Shown: piece after piece, positions 18,314 to 31,528 of the stretch | Position numbering within the stretch: the stretch's first letter is position 1 | Layout: each line of letters starts with the position of its first letter | Origin: Nephromyces sp. MM_2019 | Taxonomy: Eukaryota; Apicomplexa; Aconoidasida; Nephromycida | NCBI GenBank assembly: GCA_015657535.1 | Contig: JADHZB010001372.1 | Location: 16,376 to 80,375 of the forward strand | DNA length: 64,000 nucleotides | Reading direction: 5' to 3' | Made by a program: the position numbers and the translations under genes | The notes under the pieces: generated by a model | What the model was told of the DNA's origin: nothing | What the model saw: only the letters and a program-made list of their open reading frames with translations | Databases searched by the model: none

Positions 18314-21300
18314 TCAATACGCAGCTCCGAAAAAACAAGTCCAAAGCACAGATTTGAGATGCTCGCAGACTGTAAATGAACTCCAGAAAAGAAGAGTTAT
18401 GGATTTCAGCCAGTTATAATGAACACCTTCATTATACTGCTTTCGGAAATATACTGCAAATAGGTTCATGTCTTAGTTGCTTGAGCTTGTAATACCTAGT
18501 CATCTATAACTCAATTTTGATTATTTCTTAAGGAAAGCATACAAAAATCCGGCCTGTTTGATCTTGAAATATTCAAGGACTCCGTAAAAAACACAATCTT
18601 TGTGAGAAAATCGTGGTTATTACATAAAAAAAATTAACCAGAAAGGCTACAGTTCAAAATGAAGGCCCTTAAGGTAAGCAGAAAACCGGGTTACTGTGAA
18701 GTTATAGCTAGTCTTCATAAAAAGAATTAAGCAAAAACTATCCGAGTAGGAAATAACACACTAGAACATGCCGTATCAGAAACCTCAACTTCTGAGACTA
18801 TAAAATATGCGAAACCAAGTGAATACTTTTATAGACACCAGGCAAAAACCTTCACATTTGAAGCTTCATAACAAAACTGCCAGGTTGTAGCTGTCTATGA
18901 TGCAGGATTGACATGAAGTGACTAAACAAAATCTGAAATAACTTATTAACGCACCTTGTTGCAGAAATAGTGAGCACTTGCGGTACTGGGTATTCACAAG
19001 AACCAGATCAGAATCTGCTTGGAGATATAACACCAATTTTATATGAACTGTGAGTATTAAGCAGCCTAAAATGTGCTATCCAGTGCATTATGGTCAAGTC
19101 TTTAGGCTTGATAATAAGACCAAAGAGAAATAATGAACTAGTTAAGGAATAAAATCATAAAACAGTTAAGAGGCCGTTAGCGAGCCTTTGGCCGGAATTA
19201 TAGAATAGCGAAGCAGCCTAAAAAAGAATGAGCTGAATTTCGTTCAACTCTCTGTGCCACTAAAATTTTCCCCCAAATTCACTTGTGTGTCAGACAGATA
19301 AAGTCACTACTTTCGTTGCTTAAACAAGGTGATTCACCAGCTGCCTAGACAGAAAAACGACGGAAATCAGCACAGAAACGCAAGAGTTTTAACTTAGTGG
19401 GAGAACAAAATTGGCAATCCACCAAAAAAAGCAAATTAAAACTCTGCTGAAAACTCTGTTGAAAGCTTTAGTGAAGGATCTAGTCCAATTGATTGATAGT
19501 GCTTCTATAAACCTATACTTCACACACTGAATTCAGTTAGAAAGTATTAGACCTATGACTTGAATGGAATAGTTTTGTGTTTGCTTCTTTAGAAATTTCG
19601 CTCTTTTTTATATAAATCCTCAAAATGCCGCTAGAAGCAATTGGTTAAAATAGTAAAAATTTCTAGTCATCTTAAACGCGCAAGCATTAATAAATTATCA
19701 ATACCAGCGGAAAAATTCAATTAGAGTATATAAAAAATAAAAGCTTTGAAAAGTGACTGGAAGATGTGTTCGTAAAGGGAAAAATTTTCAAAACATTTTT
19801 TTCTGAGTTCAACTAGCCCAAATTCGTCAACTCATAAATTCCAGACATAATTTTTTGACTATAATCATATGATACTGTTTCTTGACACGCTTAAAACCAC
19901 AGTTTTTCATAAAAGACTCCCATATATAAAGAGTGCAAAATAAGCATTCATTCTACCTTAAGAATGCTTTGAAGCGTTTGAAAAAATCCCCTTGAGATAG
20001 ACACAATTCAACAACTCTCTTGCATATACACGCATACATATGTTGAAGACTAAAGACTTTTTCTAACCAGTCGATATACAAAGACCACAAAACGATGACG
20101 GATTCAATTTTTCATCCATTCTAGTTAGCTCAATGCTGATTCTGTCCGAGCCTAAAAAATAAGTAATTTCAGGAAATTTCTTTCCCCTTGATGACACGAG
20201 GTTACGCTCTTTAATGGATCTACTAGAAGTACCAAAAGAGATTAAAAATAAGAGAGGAGTTACTAAAATCCAAGATCAGCCGTCAAAAAGCAAGTAAACA
20301 CATACACACACAGAAACATAATTATAGCTACCTCTGCATAAATGCTATTAATTTTATGCTACGTTCATTACTATTATTAAAGCTCACAAAGAGACACAAA
20401 CTAAGCCCTGAAAGTCCTCTGAAAAAAGTAGATAGTGGCCAAATCACAATATTCAGGAGATTACGTATTGTATTGCGGGCATGCGAAAGTATAGCTGCTT
20501 ACAGATCTAGGCATAAAGCATTCTTATGCAGTATCCCGCAGGGATTTTTTTGCATAAACAACGGAGTAGTTAACAGCTTAATGCCTTCCAACTTCTTTTA
20601 GCATTCTAAAGAGCCTTGAACCATCCTTTTTTGCAAGACAAAAAATACTCTTTTATTTTTAAAAAGTCACATTCGTTAGGGTAGTTCTTACTATTTTTTG
20701 AAGCAACTCCAATCAATTTCACAACCAAAAAAAATGTTTACTTCGAATTCATGCATGCTAAAGCAAGCAGTAAAAGCTGGGGTTTTTAAGTTAATAAAAG
20801 CAGTTTCTGACAAAGTACAAACATTTTCTACAAAAAAGGATCCAGTTTTAATACCAATGACGGTAGAACCCATATAAGGGTAGGTAAATGCTCTAAAAAG
20901 AATTAAATTACCACTTCATACTTGACTTAAACGTATAAATTAATTACATCGCTATCCCCCTCAAAAGACATACTAAAACTCCTGAAAACTCCAATCAAGT
21001 TATGCAACAATTATTATCAGTAATTAAAACTGATGCAACCGTACTCACCTATCTTCTTCATCTGCGATAATATATTTAGAAGCCGCTTTACAGGAGGTAG
21101 CTCAACGTTCCACTTAGCAGCAAAAGAGGATAAGAGAGATATATATATATTAAATTATATCAAGGGAGGCAAAACAAGGAAAATTAGCTTTTGAGAGTAA
21201 CTCCTAACAAAAAAATGATTGCAGTAAAAGTTAAAAATGCCTTGGCTCGTAAAGGAGTAATTTGCTCTTCAATAGTGAGGATGAATTTTCTATAAAACTG

Positions 21301-24300
21301 CTTCGTTATAAAAAACTCATAAAACCCTCTTTCATGCTATAAAGATGCTAGGAGGAATATCAAGCGAAGGTACAGACCCCACAACATTTTGTAAGGTATC
21401 CTTGCATGAAAATAGTATAGAGCTATAAGCGGAAGTAAACATTTGCTAAATCCAGATATATATAAGAGATATGAATAAGCACACACTTCCTGCCATGCTT
21501 TCATACCCGCATGCTATAGGAAATAGAGAGAAACTGCAATAAGCAAGTGTGTGCACATTGAATTGAGCTATATAGTTTTTTTACGCATAGCACATAGATG
21601 CGTTCAACACATACACTGGTAATTTTCTCTTTACTTGCAACAGGTGTACTCACATTATTCCTAGCAAAAAAACTAACGAACAAATACAAGCTCTTCTTTT
21701 TATATATGCAAAGTGCAGAGTGCGCACAGCATAGACTCGGTATCAGCATTGTTTGATTAAAGCCATCAAAGTGAAACTCGAATGTTCTTCTCGTCTCTAC
21801 TTTTTCGCAGGAAATACATTATATTAGTCTTTTTTTTTGGTAAAATGAAAGTAAATAGCAGAAATTCTTAAATACTTACTGAATTCTCTCTTTTTCAGCC
21901 CTTATATCCTCTATTCCGTATATCCTCTATTAATAAACTTGGCTTTCAATGAAATTTATACTCAAGCTAAAACTTGTAAAATTGTAGATACACTCGTCTT
22001 GCAAAAACCTAGTTGAAGTTTGACTTTATATGGCATGGATAAACGAAAATAGAAGCTTTAAAAGTATTTTTAAAGAAATATTCGGGGCATCTTTAATAAC
22101 CAATAAGTCGATACCCCATTTCCGGCAATAGAATCTACTAAGAATTAAAAAAAAACAACTGGAGCTTTCTGCCTTCCTATTTTTCTAGTTTCTACAAAAA
22201 CTTCCGCGAAAAATTACGCCATGGGGTTCAGTCATTGATGAAGATTCTTCATGGCAAGAAAAATCAAAACAAATTCCAGTCTGTACACATTGAAAGACTA
22301 GCCAGGCATTTTGGCTAGAGCAGAATTCCCCAGCAAACGCAAACCAAGAAGATGGTATTAGTTATTTCGATTGTATCTATCAAGCAGCAAAAATTGAGCT
22401 CCCTAGGTAACTTACCTCACAAACCGGTATTTCCGGTGTAGCTGCTTCATCGAATGATTCACCCAGAAGCTGCTGAACTGGGCAAACCTGCACTCACAGA
22501 AACAAAAAAAAATTTTACTCACTTGCACCCCATCATGATCCAACGTGCTATTACAAGCAGCACAGAACTAAAGACACATCAAGTTTACTTGGCTCGGATG
22601 CGAACCAGGAATTTTAGGGATTTAAATTAACTTTTTGAGGAAGCATGATAAATTATATTTCATATCAATGGCGAGACAGTAAAGCATACGCACACAAATA
22701 TTTTGGCAAACCACGGAAACCTTAAGTTTTCAAGGAAAAAAATTTCATTCTTCGGCATTGCTTTTCAATGTTACAAACATGTAGTCATGACCTCAAAGTG
22801 AAAACTTCAGCTACAAGGCAAAGAATTATATAGGTTATACGAAGCTTATCTACTAGCTTTATCAATAATACATGTAAAATACGAATAGCTACTCAGAATT
22901 TACCTGGGTAATTGATATATTGTCCAAAAGAGGATCAGTGAACTCAAACGATAGCATGGCTTGAGAGTCACGCCTAAAAAAACAGATGAAAGAGACAAAG
23001 AGAGAGCGGAAGTTTTATAATAATAAAATGCTCGTTTCTTTCAAGTTTAATATGATAGTTCATTGAAATGCAAACACATATGAAAGAAAAACATCAATTT
23101 TGTCTAAATAACGAAAAAGCTCATTAAAAAAACTACGTCCATCTATAGACACTTAACAAAATTACGCCCAAATATCATGCAAGGGCAAGAATTTGCTTGA
23201 ACGAGAGTTCCGAGGGTATTTCTTCGCCTTGGAAGGCTGTCAGAGAGGCTCTTCAACTTTTCAGCAGCACCAATGACATGAATGAAGAGTTTGAGCTGCA
23301 ATCTACTTTATACATGCATTGCAAAAAAATCTTTATACAAGGCATTTTCTGAGTTGAGGCACTAAAACTTTACAAGTCGGGAGATTATAAAGCCAGAATG
23401 TTTTTGTTTATTCCTCAGAATATAGTTTCTCAGCTTTTTTCGGCGAAGAATTGGGTGTACGCACACCTCCTTTTGATGCTCATGCTTTGCTTCTTTCACT
23501 GTACTAAATTCTGCAGCAAAAAACTTCTTCTGACCATAAAGCGGACGAACAGTATTTACTGCAGGAACTTAAAAAGAATTTCTTGCCACGCTTTTATCGA
23601 TTAGAAAACGACAATTTTATCTCAGCAAGCATTGTGAGAATACCAGATATTGTGCTTTCTCCATTCCTGTTTAGGCAGCTAGCGGACTAGCAGCTTAATT
23701 CAAAGAATAGCAAAAGAGCGGAATTTCTGGCTTTCATCGATATGATAGGTAAAGGCACTGCGGTAACTCACTAAAATTAAGAATTGCGGCATGCAATACG
23801 GAATTTTTTTACAAATTACTATCCTAAAAATATTCCCAAGATGTAGAAAAGAAAAGTGCATATTTCATGCGATAATTTTTTAAGCAAAAAACCAGCATTT
23901 GCATCTCTTAAGATATGAAATGACTCACTTTGACAGTTTCACAGAAATTTTTTCGCATTGCACGCCACATCTTAGAGCATCGAAGAAATTACTCATCTGC
24001 ACGGTCAGTCCAATCATATTTTCCCTTTTACTCTCAAGTATAAAGCCATCATGAAAGATATCCTTCTGAAGTTTGAAAAGCAGGCAGAAGCTAATAAATT
24101 AAAAATTAATGCTTTATCGTATAAAAAGTATAATATTTAAAAAAGTTTCACTCAATAATTATAGTACGCAGCAAAGAGAGGCAATATCCTACTGAAAAAG
24201 ATTAGCAAGCTGCTGGTAAGAAATAACATAACTGTAATGGAAAGCCTCATTATACATCCAAAAAAGAGGATTTATGATAGAGACTAAAAGCAGTAGGGTT

Positions 24301-25805
24301 CGAAAAAAACACTAGCTAGCGGGAAAAAATGAAATGATTATTCATCTTAGATGATAAGCACCTTTTAGCTGGAAGAAGTATCACACACTACTGAGTTCAC
24401 TCAGTACAAACACAAGTATAAAATCAAGAGACTGGACGTGCAAGAAAAATATAAAAGCATTCAACATGCAATTTATTAGAGGCTTATCCCCACATAACAC
24501 AGCTACAAATAAAGTCCTTTGCTTTCGAACGAGCATAATCACGCTAGTTCCCACTCATTAGTACTATATCATATATGTTTGTATCATCTTTTTTAATGAT
24601 AAAACTCCAGCTTATTCCAGTGGGAAGAAATACTAAAGTAAAGCAAAACTTTAAAAATTTCTCAGTTCTTAATTCCAGAGTTCTGGAAGAAATTAGATGA
24701 TTTTTCCGGCAAGCTCCTGCTTACCCCCTTAAATATCCTAGTATTTCATACTTAACAATTTTTTGATTAGTTATAAAGCAAGAAATAGCACCGATGAATT
24801 ACGCTAGAATAAAAAGAATGCTTGTAAGTATCCAGAGTGCGTACAAACACACCTATTCGACTTCAGAAAAAGCCAATTTACGAAATCACAGACTACTTCG
24901 ACGGCGAAGAGCACCATACAAGGAAAAAAATCAAAAATTTGGTCAATTCATGTCATGCACTCAAAATCTTAAAACTTAAGCACTTCGCAGGTTAAGGGTT
25001 CTGTGAATTCAAGATTGGCATACCGTGTCAAACTCAGCGTAGGCTTCAACTAGATCAGAATTTCTCACACTTAAATATACTTTTGGCCTCGTCAATTTTA
25101 TAAAACTTTGAGGATTAGCAGTTTGCTTGCCTGATTTACTAAATCTTGATAAAGCCAACAGCACCCCTAAAAAAAGTAAATATAATTCTAAGTCTTCAGA
25201 GCAGTGAAATTTTACTACGCTTTATAATTTTTGATCGTGTATCACAGCACCAAAATCTTCACCGATTACTTTTGCTAATTACTTTTGCGCATGAAAGCTT
25301 CTAGAAGATTGCAAAAAGGAAGTAGGCAAAGTTTCACTCCATTACCACAACACAATGCAACCTGGCGAACCTAAATGATGATCATGGAATAAGCAGATAT
25401 TCCGAGGTGAGCATTTAAACACATTTATGACTTTAACTTTGAATTAGTACAATTCAGGGAGATAAGAGCAGTATATATACTCCTTGGGTAAAATCAAACT
25501 ACGTGAGACACAGGAATTTCCACTGTTACTACCGACTCATCAATGAGCTGCGATGCCTCATGCCTACTCATACTGCGAATAACGCCTTGCATACATTTTT
25601 TTCATTGTACTTGCTTTAGTGACGCCCAATAAATTCCTAATGATAGAGAAGCTTGCATATTTATAGCTAATAACAAGAAAAGATGCAGAGATGCCGAAAA
25701 ATCAGTTACAAAGTACCGCTAGATGCAAAAATCCATCGTAATATTCGCTGGCTTACCTAAAAAACTTTGCACAGTTTCCTTTCTAAAGAATGCACGGAAA
25801 CGCAT
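18314..25805 (-). CDS. HUS1: HUS1, checkpoint clamp (9-1-1) subunit
   Basis: HUS1 forms the RAD9-RAD1-HUS1 clamp, a PCNA-like ring loaded at damaged DNA to activate ATR signalling in the nucleus. Exons on the minus strand, 5' to 3': 25805-25757, 25166-25024, 24065-23929, 22973-22904, 22487-22416, 21112-21049, 20151-20068, 19047-18955 and, tentatively, 18369-18314. All phases agree, giving about 255 residues (human 280). The start MRFRAFF matches the family's invariant MKFRA opening. Later matches are FDALRCGVQCEKISVKLSK (family: ALK-A-N---IKLTK), AMLSFEF, ISITQVCPVQQL (family: RIVTHDIPIKVI), VELPPVKRLLNILSQMKKI and LVLVNTQY (family: LVCVTTHF). The usual C-terminal end with a YFIP-like strand was not found, so the last exon is weak; another phase-compatible piece lies at about 18750-18791. 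The 21112 exon uses an AAG acceptor. Confidence 0.85.
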
Positions 25806-25842
25806 CTTCGGTGATCAGAAGTTTCAGCAAAAGAGCGTTCAG

Positions 25843-28800
25843 TTACAAAGCAGTACCATGGAAGTCAGGACCCCTGGCTAGAGGGATTAGTCCTCTAATG
25901 AGCTCTTGGCACTTGAACTGCCCTAAAAAAATTTATTTTTCTAGTTGCTGAAACCGCATTTATTGCATGGCAGTGATTCAAAGCCTTTGTAAGCGGTGAG
26001 TTTATTAAAAAATAAAACGCGGCCGAAAAAAAAAAGTAGTAAATCCAAAATTATAGAGAGAAGCGGCATGTTTTTACATTAGTTTTAGCAAGAGGTGTAG
26101 AGGAAGATTCTTTCCAGCGTGTATAAGAAAATCAGAATATTCTTATCTTCCTGTATAGTCACAGAACCTTAAAACCTTAACTTCATGGTACTACTAAAGA
26201 TATTCTTTTTTTACCAGCAAAGAAAAATGTCAATATTCATGATTTTATTCAACATATAACTAATATTTTGCAAAAAGAAATGTGTCTCGTCGTTTTTAGT
26301 AATATAAATTTCTTTAATTTTCGCAAGACGCTAATTTTTAGAACGCAAAGAAAAGCACAAATGATATGGATTTTCATGATAGTTGAGGCCACCGAAGCGG
26401 CGTAACTCATCTCAAATGCTAGTGTGAGGTTACGCAATAGTATGCAGAGTTCGCAGCGAGAGCTTTCAAAAGCATATGGCATCAGGATGGTAAACGAAAA
26501 CAATCAAACCGGTAAAAAAAATTGATTGTTCTACGAACCATTGTACTATGTGTTGCGGCTTTTTTAATTATTTTACATGGAATGAAACAATTTTATTTTT
26601 TGAAAAGTTATCTAGCTACTATTAGTTGCTTTATTACAATGCCACAAAAACACTTGAAGACTTTGAAAAGCTTAAATTACAAGCCAAATTGCCGGCAAAA
26701 CTATAACGAGTAGCTGTTAATTCCTGCGGAGACATTAATATGAGAAATATTTTTGGTGGCAAGGCGTCCCCTTTATTATCTTAAAGCAGGGAGAGCAATT
26801 CCTTTGGGTAAATTATTAAAATATGCAATATATGTGCTGTGTGCAAATGCAATATACAAAAAATTACGCTTAATAGTGTGTCAACCCATAAAATATTAAA
26901 AGAAAATTTGGGTGAGGTAGTTACATGGAAGTACTCCCAGTCAGGACAATAAAGCTCAGTGACTCTATCAAGTAACAAATAAAGAAAACAGTGGTCCATA
27001 TCCGTGGTAAATACCCGGGTACCAACATCATTTTCAAAGTAAGGTGCCTAATACCACAGATATTTCTTGGGCAGGAAAAAGCGTGTCACACTTCTCATCG
27101 ATATCAGAATTTTTATAACCATTCAAGCATCCAACGGCATGACATACGGTTAAACTAGCTCGTTAAAGATATGCAGTAAACATCGAGCAAGCTAGCTGCC
27201 GCTGGTAACCAGATGGCTTGGCCTACAAAAAAAACATCGGCACAACAATTGCAAGTAACATTAGCAGCATTGGAACTTCAAACGAAGAATTCGCACCTCA
27301 CCTAAGCAAACTAAAGGCTCAAAAAAACTCCTTTCTGAAAGGTAGCAGCCTGTTAGCATTCTGCATCATTTTAGCGAACTCATTACCTGATTAAATCGCA
27401 CACTTAAAAACTGTTAAATTACTTTAGAGATGAGGCTTCAAATGAAAAGCGAAGTTAACTCTCTATGAAAAAGCATAGCCCACCCCTCATTTTAGCGGCT
27501 TTTATATAGCGAAACAGACACGAAAGTCAGCGGAAATTTTGAATCTAGGTTATGTCATACACAGGGTGCCTTAAAGTGAATCATAAATTTTGAAGATCTC
27601 CAAAGTAAGGTTGTGAGGGCTCACTGTAGTTTGGCATCCATATCCTTTATGCGTGATCTAAGCGCTTACTAATGGTTGGGATCAAGTGCACCAAAAGAGA
27701 AGAAAAGATGCCTTTTGAGAACATTGGAACTAATTTATAAAATCGCTTTAAACTTAATATTAAAAACGGGTTATTATTTGGGATAGCAGCTACTATTATC
27801 GTATGAAGCAGCCATGACGTGGACTACACAAAAAACTGATATTTCCTTTTCTACATAGCCCTTAAAGTAAAGTCTAGCACACATGAGTCTTCATGATACC
27901 AAGTAGTTTATACAATACGAAAGAATCAGAAAATTCGTCCAGAAAAGTTGGACCAAAATGGAACAAGTAAAAACACACGAAATCATGAGCCTGTGCAAAC
28001 GAATAAAGCTCAAAGAATTTCCCAAAGAAGGGCTTGATCATCTGAAATGAAGCTGCTTACTAAGCGTAACATGTAATGATGTATTTTACAGTGTCATACG
28101 CTTGGGAGTGACGATAATATCTACGTAGTGCCAAGAAGGATACTAGAATAATTTCTCCTATATCCTCTGTACAAAGTTCTCTAATAATTCTATACTTTCA
28201 TTAACGTACATTTGCAGCATACCCTGGAGGGTTCACGCCAAAGGTCATCATTAAAAATGTACTGAACTTCTCAAAAGAAATAATTTCGCCGACTCCAGTT
28301 TTTACAGATGTTTTGCTTTGCTGCTGAAAATCCAGCGATAAATTAGGCCTTCTCCAATCATTACCAGCTAGAATATCACAATTGATGTAGAGAAACAACA
28401 AGGTACTAACATTTTTTTTATACATCAAAATTTCCGATACCGCACTAAACCTGGAACGCAGTAGCTGAGTTCCATGCACTTATACAACGCCTGTATGCAG
28501 AGGGAAATGAAATTAATAACAACTTAATGAGCACACAGAATCTTCTTTTGGCAAGAAATTAAAAGGGGCTTCAAAATGAGGTATTCCCCGGCAAGCTTCC
28601 AAGTACTAAGCAACAGAATAAGAAGCTGGGGCGCTGCTTCTGCTTTGTCATAATTCACCAAGAGTGCTAGTATGTACTCATGAAGAAATGATTCGCTTTG
28701 ATTGATTACTAATTGCTTTGTGATTATGCCGTGGGCTTAAGGATTTTTGAAAACTATTAAAAGACAGTGTGAAGAACATAAGTACTTGGAAATATTCTCT

Positions 28801-29432
28801 GGCTTTTGCCATCAAATAACTGTGCTTAGGCAAGTTAATTTGCACGAAAGCAACTTTGACTCATCAGAATGTCACGAGCAGCAATATTTTTTCGACACGA
28901 TGAGAATCTTCCCACAGTTGTTCCGGTGCATACCTTCCCTCTTGGGTTCATCATCTAAAAAACTGTTTTCTGTTCTTATAATATTGCTCACAGGTTTATT
29001 CGTTGTAATGTAACTTTAGGTTTACAAAGCTAATTTGCGGACCAACATATACAGTTAGTGGTAACGCTTGAACTCAGCGTAGATCACGCAGTAAAACAGG
29101 TTTAAATCGGGAAGTATAGGCCGATCCAGTACATTCGTGTATGTATCATTTACATCAGAATATTGCAACACACTTTCAAAGGCAGGCTTTAATTAGAATT
29201 AGCAGTAAATTTTACAATCTTGTACTTTTAAAGTCATCATAAAGTTGCTAAACGCTGCTTGAACAGAATTAACGCTCATTTTGAGCCGCAGCACAAGCCT
29301 GAATATTTCTGCTTCTGTTAGACTTAGGTGGTCACACAATGCACATATTTTTTGAAGTAACGGAGGGCTAAGCTGCTTTAATGTAGCTTTGTAGTGTGCG
29401 TCGTGCGCAAATTTTGTGATCGTAATACCATG
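25843..29432 (-). CDS. Unrecognised multi-exon gene upstream of HUS1
   Basis: I do not recognise this protein. The best exons, read on the minus strand, are 29432-29226 (69 codons, phase 0 to 0, contains LLQKICALCDHLSLTEAEIF), 28367-28210 (contains GEIISFEKFSTFLMMTFGV), 27222-27182 (QAIWLPAAASLLD), 27047-26925 (41 codons, APYFENDVGTRVF and LYLLLDRVTELYCPDWEYF), and 25922-25843 (QFKCQELIRGLIPLARG, then TAA). Each has AG before it and GT after it where expected. The first two look helical with a faint EF-hand flavour, but no complete calcium loop is visible. Exons between these are missing, so phases between all of them cannot be closed. Weaker candidates continue to about 30020. The last piece might instead be a 5' untranslated exon of HUS1. 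Confidence 0.45.
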
Positions 29433-30039
29433 CTACACAAAAATCATACACGTAAACCTTAAAAAAAAAAAAAATCCTGCCATTATAAACAAAATATTAA
29501 TCGGAATTATACAATTGGATGCATCATGCTGTCTTACAGCCTTAGGACTGGAACTATAAATATACACTGCTGCGGTGGAGGCTTGCTGCACCATAAAATA
29601 CAGTGTGTTCTAAGATGGGCGCAAAAAGCTCAAGTATCTTTGTTCAGATGGATACTACGACTATACCTACCATCTATGAACCGAAGCTAAAGACATTGCT
29701 CTTTGAGATACACACCATTTATTCGTCAGAAAAATTGAAAGCTTCTGCAGATTTTCAAAAAACGCGATAGACCAGCTGCGCACACTAAAATAGGCATCTT
29801 GTACTATCTATTCAAGCCTAAAATAGCATACACTAAATTTTTTTAGAAAACATCCTTGTAAACCATAGGCAGTGCGCATTAGTTGAGGAGTATTTATATT
29901 TGAGCCTAGAGTAAAAAAAGTGCCATATATTGAAAAATGTGCGGTGTTGAATGTGTCGCATAGCATGGCCATTTCTAACAATGACGTTCCTTGGCGACAG
30001 CTAGTCCTAGTTTTTGACTTGCACATATGTAATTCAGCT

Positions 30040-31528
30040 CTAGATGCCGATTAATTAAAAACTCCCAGCAGGATGGTAATCATCCAGGATACACGCATGG
30101 CTTAAGCCATTCCTCCTGTCAAAGGAAATCTATAAGCTAGGAGACCCTTTTTTCTACGCTGGTAAATGTCACTTTCGCTTCGGTAGCATTGCTAGCCAAA
30201 ATTGGTTCATGAAGTATAGCACCACATGCTTGCGTCCTAATCGTACCTTCAGTCAGTCACCCTCAATGAATGAGCGGTCAATCATTACGCTGTTAAACAT
30301 GAAACGAATGCATTATTTCCGGTTATCACAGGAGTTATGACTGAACGCCCAGTGCGAGGAACCAATGCAACATGTCATATCTTCAAGTGCTAAAATGAGA
30401 CATGTGACCTATGAGTTCCCTTTTTGATGCGATCATTTTACACCCTGTACAATCTTCAAACCTACATTTTTGCACTGCACAAGCCGTTAACGCATATCTT
30501 CCTCCTCCCTGTTGACCTTGGGTACGGCACGCCCTCATCGTATCAGCAACGTTTCGTGACCAAATTTTTTGTCTGAATTAATTTTGCCCTGCAATGATGG
30601 GTAGAAAAGTCGTTTGTGTTTAAGGTTCATAAGCTAGGAATTCGGGGAAGTGAGGAAACATGGTGTTAACTTGAAAGTCTTGCTTGTATTTATAGGTGGT
30701 TCCTATTGGGGTAACTACTTTAGCAAAGCTTCTTGTAAGCTGCGTTGTTGCTCGAAATAGGTTCTGTGCAACGTGTTGCGAGTGAAGCAAATTGGGCTGC
30801 AAGTTGCCTAATTGACTGAAGAGAATTCGGGTTCCCGTTTGCTTATATTGAAATGGCACACATGCCCGCTCTAAAATGATTTCTTATGCTTTGTATCTGC
30901 TAGTAAGTACCTATGCTGATATTATCTAGGTCTAATCGCTAAGTGTACGATTATGCTTATCTGGGCTCTAATCAAGCTCTCTGCAATTGCTGAAGTAACT
31001 TTGCTTGATGGTGCAGCAGATATGTCTCGTAAGGTATCTGTTACCGCTTGAGCGCGTAAGAAAATTGAAAATAATTAGTTTAATCCCTTCTCCTAAGTGA
31101 AAATCATGAAGAAAGATGCCCTGTTTTCCTATTCTCAGCAGTACGATTTTGTAATTCATATGGTCACTGTTAGTATGAGTGTGATGTTCTAAATTTTTTT
31201 TACTGCTGACTCCATTTTAAAAAGAAGAGCACATCCTCTCATGATGGGTAACCAAATTTCGTGTGCCACAAGAAGTTATATATCCCTTGGCTTGCAGTGA
31301 CATCCGTGTGTTGCCCTAATGTTCATGGACAGCAGAAAAAAGTACTAATTTGTATACCGCTTAGATTGTTATATGTTAATATAAGACTTACTTGCTTACA
31401 AATTCTTTGTCTCAGGAATCAATAATTTTACAGAAAGGACGAGCTCCATATTTTTCTCTACTGCTTTCCTTGCAGTTCTGCTAGAAGTGCGCGGCGTATC
31501 TCCACTTAAGAAATATCCTGTAGGTACA
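30040..31528. other. Divergent intergenic region
   Basis: This lies between the leftward gene group and the rightward membrane-protein gene. Composition changes from A-rich to T-rich on the + strand at about 30600-31200, consistent with a divergent promoter region. I see no secure gene. A possible acceptor (TTTCCTTGCAG, ending at 31475) just before the next gene's ATG suggests that a 5' untranslated exon lies in this stretch. Confidence 0.4.
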
